Source: Acidimicrobiaceae bacterium (GTDB lineage Bacteria > Actinomycetota > Acidimicrobiia > Acidimicrobiales > UBA8592). Taken from it: DNA of 8,389 nucleotides. The notes under the pieces are model-generated. The model did no database searches. It had not been told where the DNA came from and saw only the letters and a list, made by a program, of their open reading frames with translations. Location of the stretch: assembly GCA_002713485.1 (NCBI GenBank), contig PAWI01000006.1:12595-20983 (forward strand). Direction: 5' to 3'. Both the position numbers and the translations under genes were made by a program. Positions 6,303 through 8,389 of this stretch are shown here, piece by piece (the first letter of the stretch is position 1; each line of letters opens with the position of its first letter).

Positions 6303-7445
6303 CTAACCCCATATTTGAAGCGTTTGTTTACGAAATGAAGCGAATTCTCCCATCTGAATAGATTCTCTAGCTCTCCTTATAAAATCAAATGTCCAAGCGA
6401 GATTGTGAAGCGTTAAGAGTCTTCCAGCTACAGGCTCTCCGACAGACAACAAATGCCTTATATATCCGCGAGACCATTTTGATGTTGGACTTAATAGGAA
6501 TTGAGGATCTATTGGGTCATCACTCCTTGCATATCTTGCAGCCCCTAAATTCACCCTCCCCTCCATTGTCAATGCTGTGCCATGACGAGCTAATCTTGTG
6601 GGCCAAACACAATCGAACATATCGACACCACTTGCAATGGCTTCAACTAGGCCGGCTGGATCTCCTAATCCCATAAAATATCTTGGTCTGTCTACTGGGA
6701 GTCCCTCAACGCTTATGTTCATCGGTTCAATCATCTCTTGCCTGGTTTCACCTACTGACAAACCACCAATTGCATATCCATCAAAACCAACTTCAACAAT
6801 TTGTTCGGCTGAGACTCTTCTGAGATCACTATTCAACCCACCTTGGACAATTCCAAATTGAGCTTTATCAGAATGACCACTATCTCTAATTTTAAGAAAA
6901 TGATCTCGCCCTCGTTTAGCCCATTGATGCGTTCGTTCAACAGCCATCTCTACGACGCCATTTTCTGCTGGGATCGGGGGGCATACATCAAGCACCATCT
7001 GTATATCAGATCCAAGAGAAATCTGGATTTCAACTGCCTTTTCTGGAGTTAGTCTGTGCATGCTTCCGTCATACGTAGATTTGAACTCGACACCATCGTC
7101 GTCCACATATGGCTCTAAGGAAAAGACCTGATACCCGCCTGAATCAGTTAAGACAAGGCGGGGCCAATTGGCAAAACCATGAATTCCTCCAAATTCCTCT
7201 ATCAGGGCCTCTCCTGGCCTGAGCATAAGGTGATATGTGTTGCCGAGTATGATGTCCGCCCCAATTTCTTCAAGGTCCTGTGAAGTTATCGTTCGGACCG
7301 AACCTCTTGTTCCTACAGGCATAAATGTTGGAGTTTGAAGCGAGTGACGCGGCATTCTAAATTCACCAACACGTGCGTTACCGTCAGATGCCAGAACCGA
7401 AAAATCGGGGATCAATGCAGAATCTTTCTCTTCATATAGGTTCAC
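6303..7445 (-). CDS. tgt: tRNA-guanine transglycosylase, zinc cysteines missing
   Basis: Cytosolic enzyme of queuosine biosynthesis that exchanges G34 of tRNAs with GUN anticodons for preQ1. Its 380 residues match the bacterial family. Visible active-site motifs are TPTFMPVGTRG (38-48), D101 in TDSGGYQVF, D153 and C155 in LDVCPP, QGG (201-203), GGLSVGE (227-233), and the nucleophile D278 in DMFDCVWPTR. The zinc site is abnormal. The family pattern CxCxxC before YSRAYL is replaced here: F316, L318 and T321 take the cysteine positions in PIDPQFLLSPTSKWSRGY, while the fourth ligand, H347 in LLTLHNL, is kept. The reading frame is uninterrupted through this region, so a frameshift is unlikely. The start is a GTG at 7443-7445, 14 bases after the queA stop, with a poor ribosome binding site; the first 14 or so residues precede the normal family start. 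QueA beside it supports a queuosine role. Confidence 0.93.
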   Translation of the reverse strand: MNLYEEKDSALIPDFSVLASDGNARVGEFRMPRHSLQTPTFMPVGTRGSVRTITSQDLEEIGADIILGNTYHLMLRPGEALIEEFGGIHGFANWPRLVLTDSGGYQVFSLEPYVDDDGVEFKSTYDGSMHRLTPEKAVEIQISLGSDIQMVLDVCPPIPAENGVVEMAVERTHQWAKRGRDHFLKIRDSGHSDKAQFGIVQGGLNSDLRRVSAEQIVEVGFDGYAIGGLSVGETRQEMIEPMNISVEGLPVDRPRYFMGLGDPAGLVEAIASGVDMFDCVWPTRLARHGTALTMEGRVNLGAARYARSDDPIDPQFLLSPTSKWSRGYIRHLLSVGEPVAGRLLTLHNLAWTFDFIRRARESIQMGEFASFRKQTLQIWG

Positions 7446-7459
7446 TTTCTAGTTACAAC

Positions 7460-8389
7460 TTAGTCGGATCGTTCAATAAACATTGCGTCTCCAAAAGAAA
7501 GGAATCTATATCCTTCCTGCAATGCTATCTGATAAAGATCTTTCCATCTCTCGCCGATAAAGGCCTCTATCATCACCAACAAACTTGACTTCGGTAGATG
7601 GAAATTAGTCATAAGTGCATTGACAACTTTGAAATTGAAACCAGGTTTTATATATAGTTCAGTCTTACCTTCTAACTCTCCCGTATGGGCTACTGATTCC
7701 AACGCACGAACAACCGTTGTCCCTACTGCAACTACCCTTTTTGCATTTTGAACTTTTTCCCATGTATCGGCACCTATCCGGTATCCCTCTGCGTGCATGA
7801 TATGTTCGTGAATAGAGTCGGTAGAAATTGGTCGAAAGGTCCCGATACCAACGCTTAGCTCTAACGTTGCAATGGATACTCCATTTTTTGCGCATTGATC
7901 TATAACCCGATCAGTTAAATGAAGACCTGCAGTAGGTGCGGCTACTGAATTTTCGTTCATAGCGTAGATGGTTTGATATCTATTCGTATCTAGCTCTTTA
8001 TTAACTATGTAGGGTGGTAACGGAATTTCACCGGAATCTTTAAAAATTTTTTTCATTTCACCGCTGATAGATGAAATGATTCTGGTTCCCTTTCCAGTTG
8101 ATTCCCCTATCTGGACTATTTGTTTACCATTTTGGTCAACTAATACTTCGCCATCAGAAACTTTTCTACTTGGCCGAACAAGAGCCTCCCATCGTCCATC
8201 GTCTACTTCTTCGAGGGCAAGTACCTCAATCGATGCTCCTGTTACCCGCTTGAGCAGCAACCTTGAAGGCATCACGCGCGTTTCATTCAAGACGAGAACA
8301 TCACCCGTTCGGAGGAGTTTAGGAAGATCCTTCGTCAGCATGTGCGCAACTGGGTCCCCTCCGACAAGGAGTTTTGAGGCATCTCTTTC
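7460..8389 (-). CDS. queA: S-adenosylmethionine:tRNA ribosyltransferase-isomerase, 5' end cut by window edge
   Basis: QueA transfers and isomerises the ribosyl part of S-adenosylmethionine onto preQ1 in tRNA to form epoxyqueuosine. The frame is open to the right edge and shows 309 residues; compared with a usual length near 340, about 20-30 N-terminal residues lie outside the window. The visible part begins ERDASKLLV, the usual early QueA segment, so the ATG at 8339-8341 is an internal methionine and not the start. Further family motifs (numbered from the first visible residue) are GDVLVLNETRVMPSRL (29-44), GEIPLPPYI (120-128), APTAGLHLT (151-159), HIMHAEGY (196-203), VGTTVVRALES (222-232), TNFHLPKSSLL (261-271) and SFGDAM (298-303). 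The segment LELSVGIGTFRPI (176-188) differs from the more familiar TLHVGxGTFxPV. Tgt follows after 14 bases, so the two steps of the pathway are probably co-transcribed. Confidence 0.94.
   Translation of the reverse strand, partial: ERDASKLLVGGDPVAHMLTKDLPKLLRTGDVLVLNETRVMPSRLLLKRVTGASIEVLALEEVDDGRWEALVRPSRKVSDGEVLVDQNGKQIVQIGESTGKGTRIISSISGEMKKIFKDSGEIPLPPYIVNKELDTNRYQTIYAMNENSVAAPTAGLHLTDRVIDQCAKNGVSIATLELSVGIGTFRPISTDSIHEHIMHAEGYRIGADTWEKVQNAKRVVAVGTTVVRALESVAHTGELEGKTELYIKPGFNFKVVNALMTNFHLPKSSLLVMIEAFIGERWKDLYQIALQEGYRFLSFGDAMFIERSD

Noticed and set aside
7460..8341. QueA as a complete 293-residue protein starting at the ATG at 8341
   Set aside because: The frame continues upstream to the window edge with family-typical residues (ERDASKLLV), so this ATG is internal and the gene is cut by the window.

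Overview
This window carries a single, tightly packed, minus-strand gene cluster. In transcription order (right to left) it reads queA (5' end cut by the window edge) - tgt - yajC - secD - secF - apt - rel - a DivIVA-domain gene (3' end cut by the left edge). All eight genes point the same way. Gaps are very short except for 171 bases between tgt and yajC and 60 bases between rel and the DivIVA-like gene. I see no tRNA or rRNA gene, CRISPR array, insertion sequence or phage gene.

The layout points to an actinobacterium-like organism with moderate to low G+C by eye. The run yajC-secD-secF-apt-rel is the familiar actinobacterial arrangement, and the partial left-hand gene encodes two copies of the GYxxxEVDxF/Y motif of actinobacterial DivIVA-domain proteins. 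The upstream pair queA-tgt leading into yajC-secD-secF is the order known from Gammaproteobacteria such as Escherichia coli. Together with the modest G+C this fits a marine Acidimicrobiia-like lineage, but that placement is inference and no marker here proves it.

Functionally there are four modules. QueA and Tgt act in tRNA queuosine modification: Tgt inserts preQ1 at G34 and QueA then builds epoxyqueuosine. YajC, SecD and SecF are the accessory subcomplex of the Sec translocon that uses the proton gradient to help complete export. Apt salvages adenine, and Rel makes and degrades (p)ppGpp; both touch the purine nucleotide pool. The DivIVA-domain protein probably belongs to polar growth or division.

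Most of the window is ordinary core genome. The best oddity is in Tgt: the three cysteines of the structural zinc site are replaced by Phe, Leu and Thr while the catalytic residues and the zinc-ligand histidine remain. Smaller points are a GTGA stop/start overlap that fixes the secF start, an acidic insert in SecD whose DNA contains a perfect 9-bp inverted repeat, and a hairpin plus possible promoter between tgt and yajC. I found no evidence for a previously undescribed multi-gene system.
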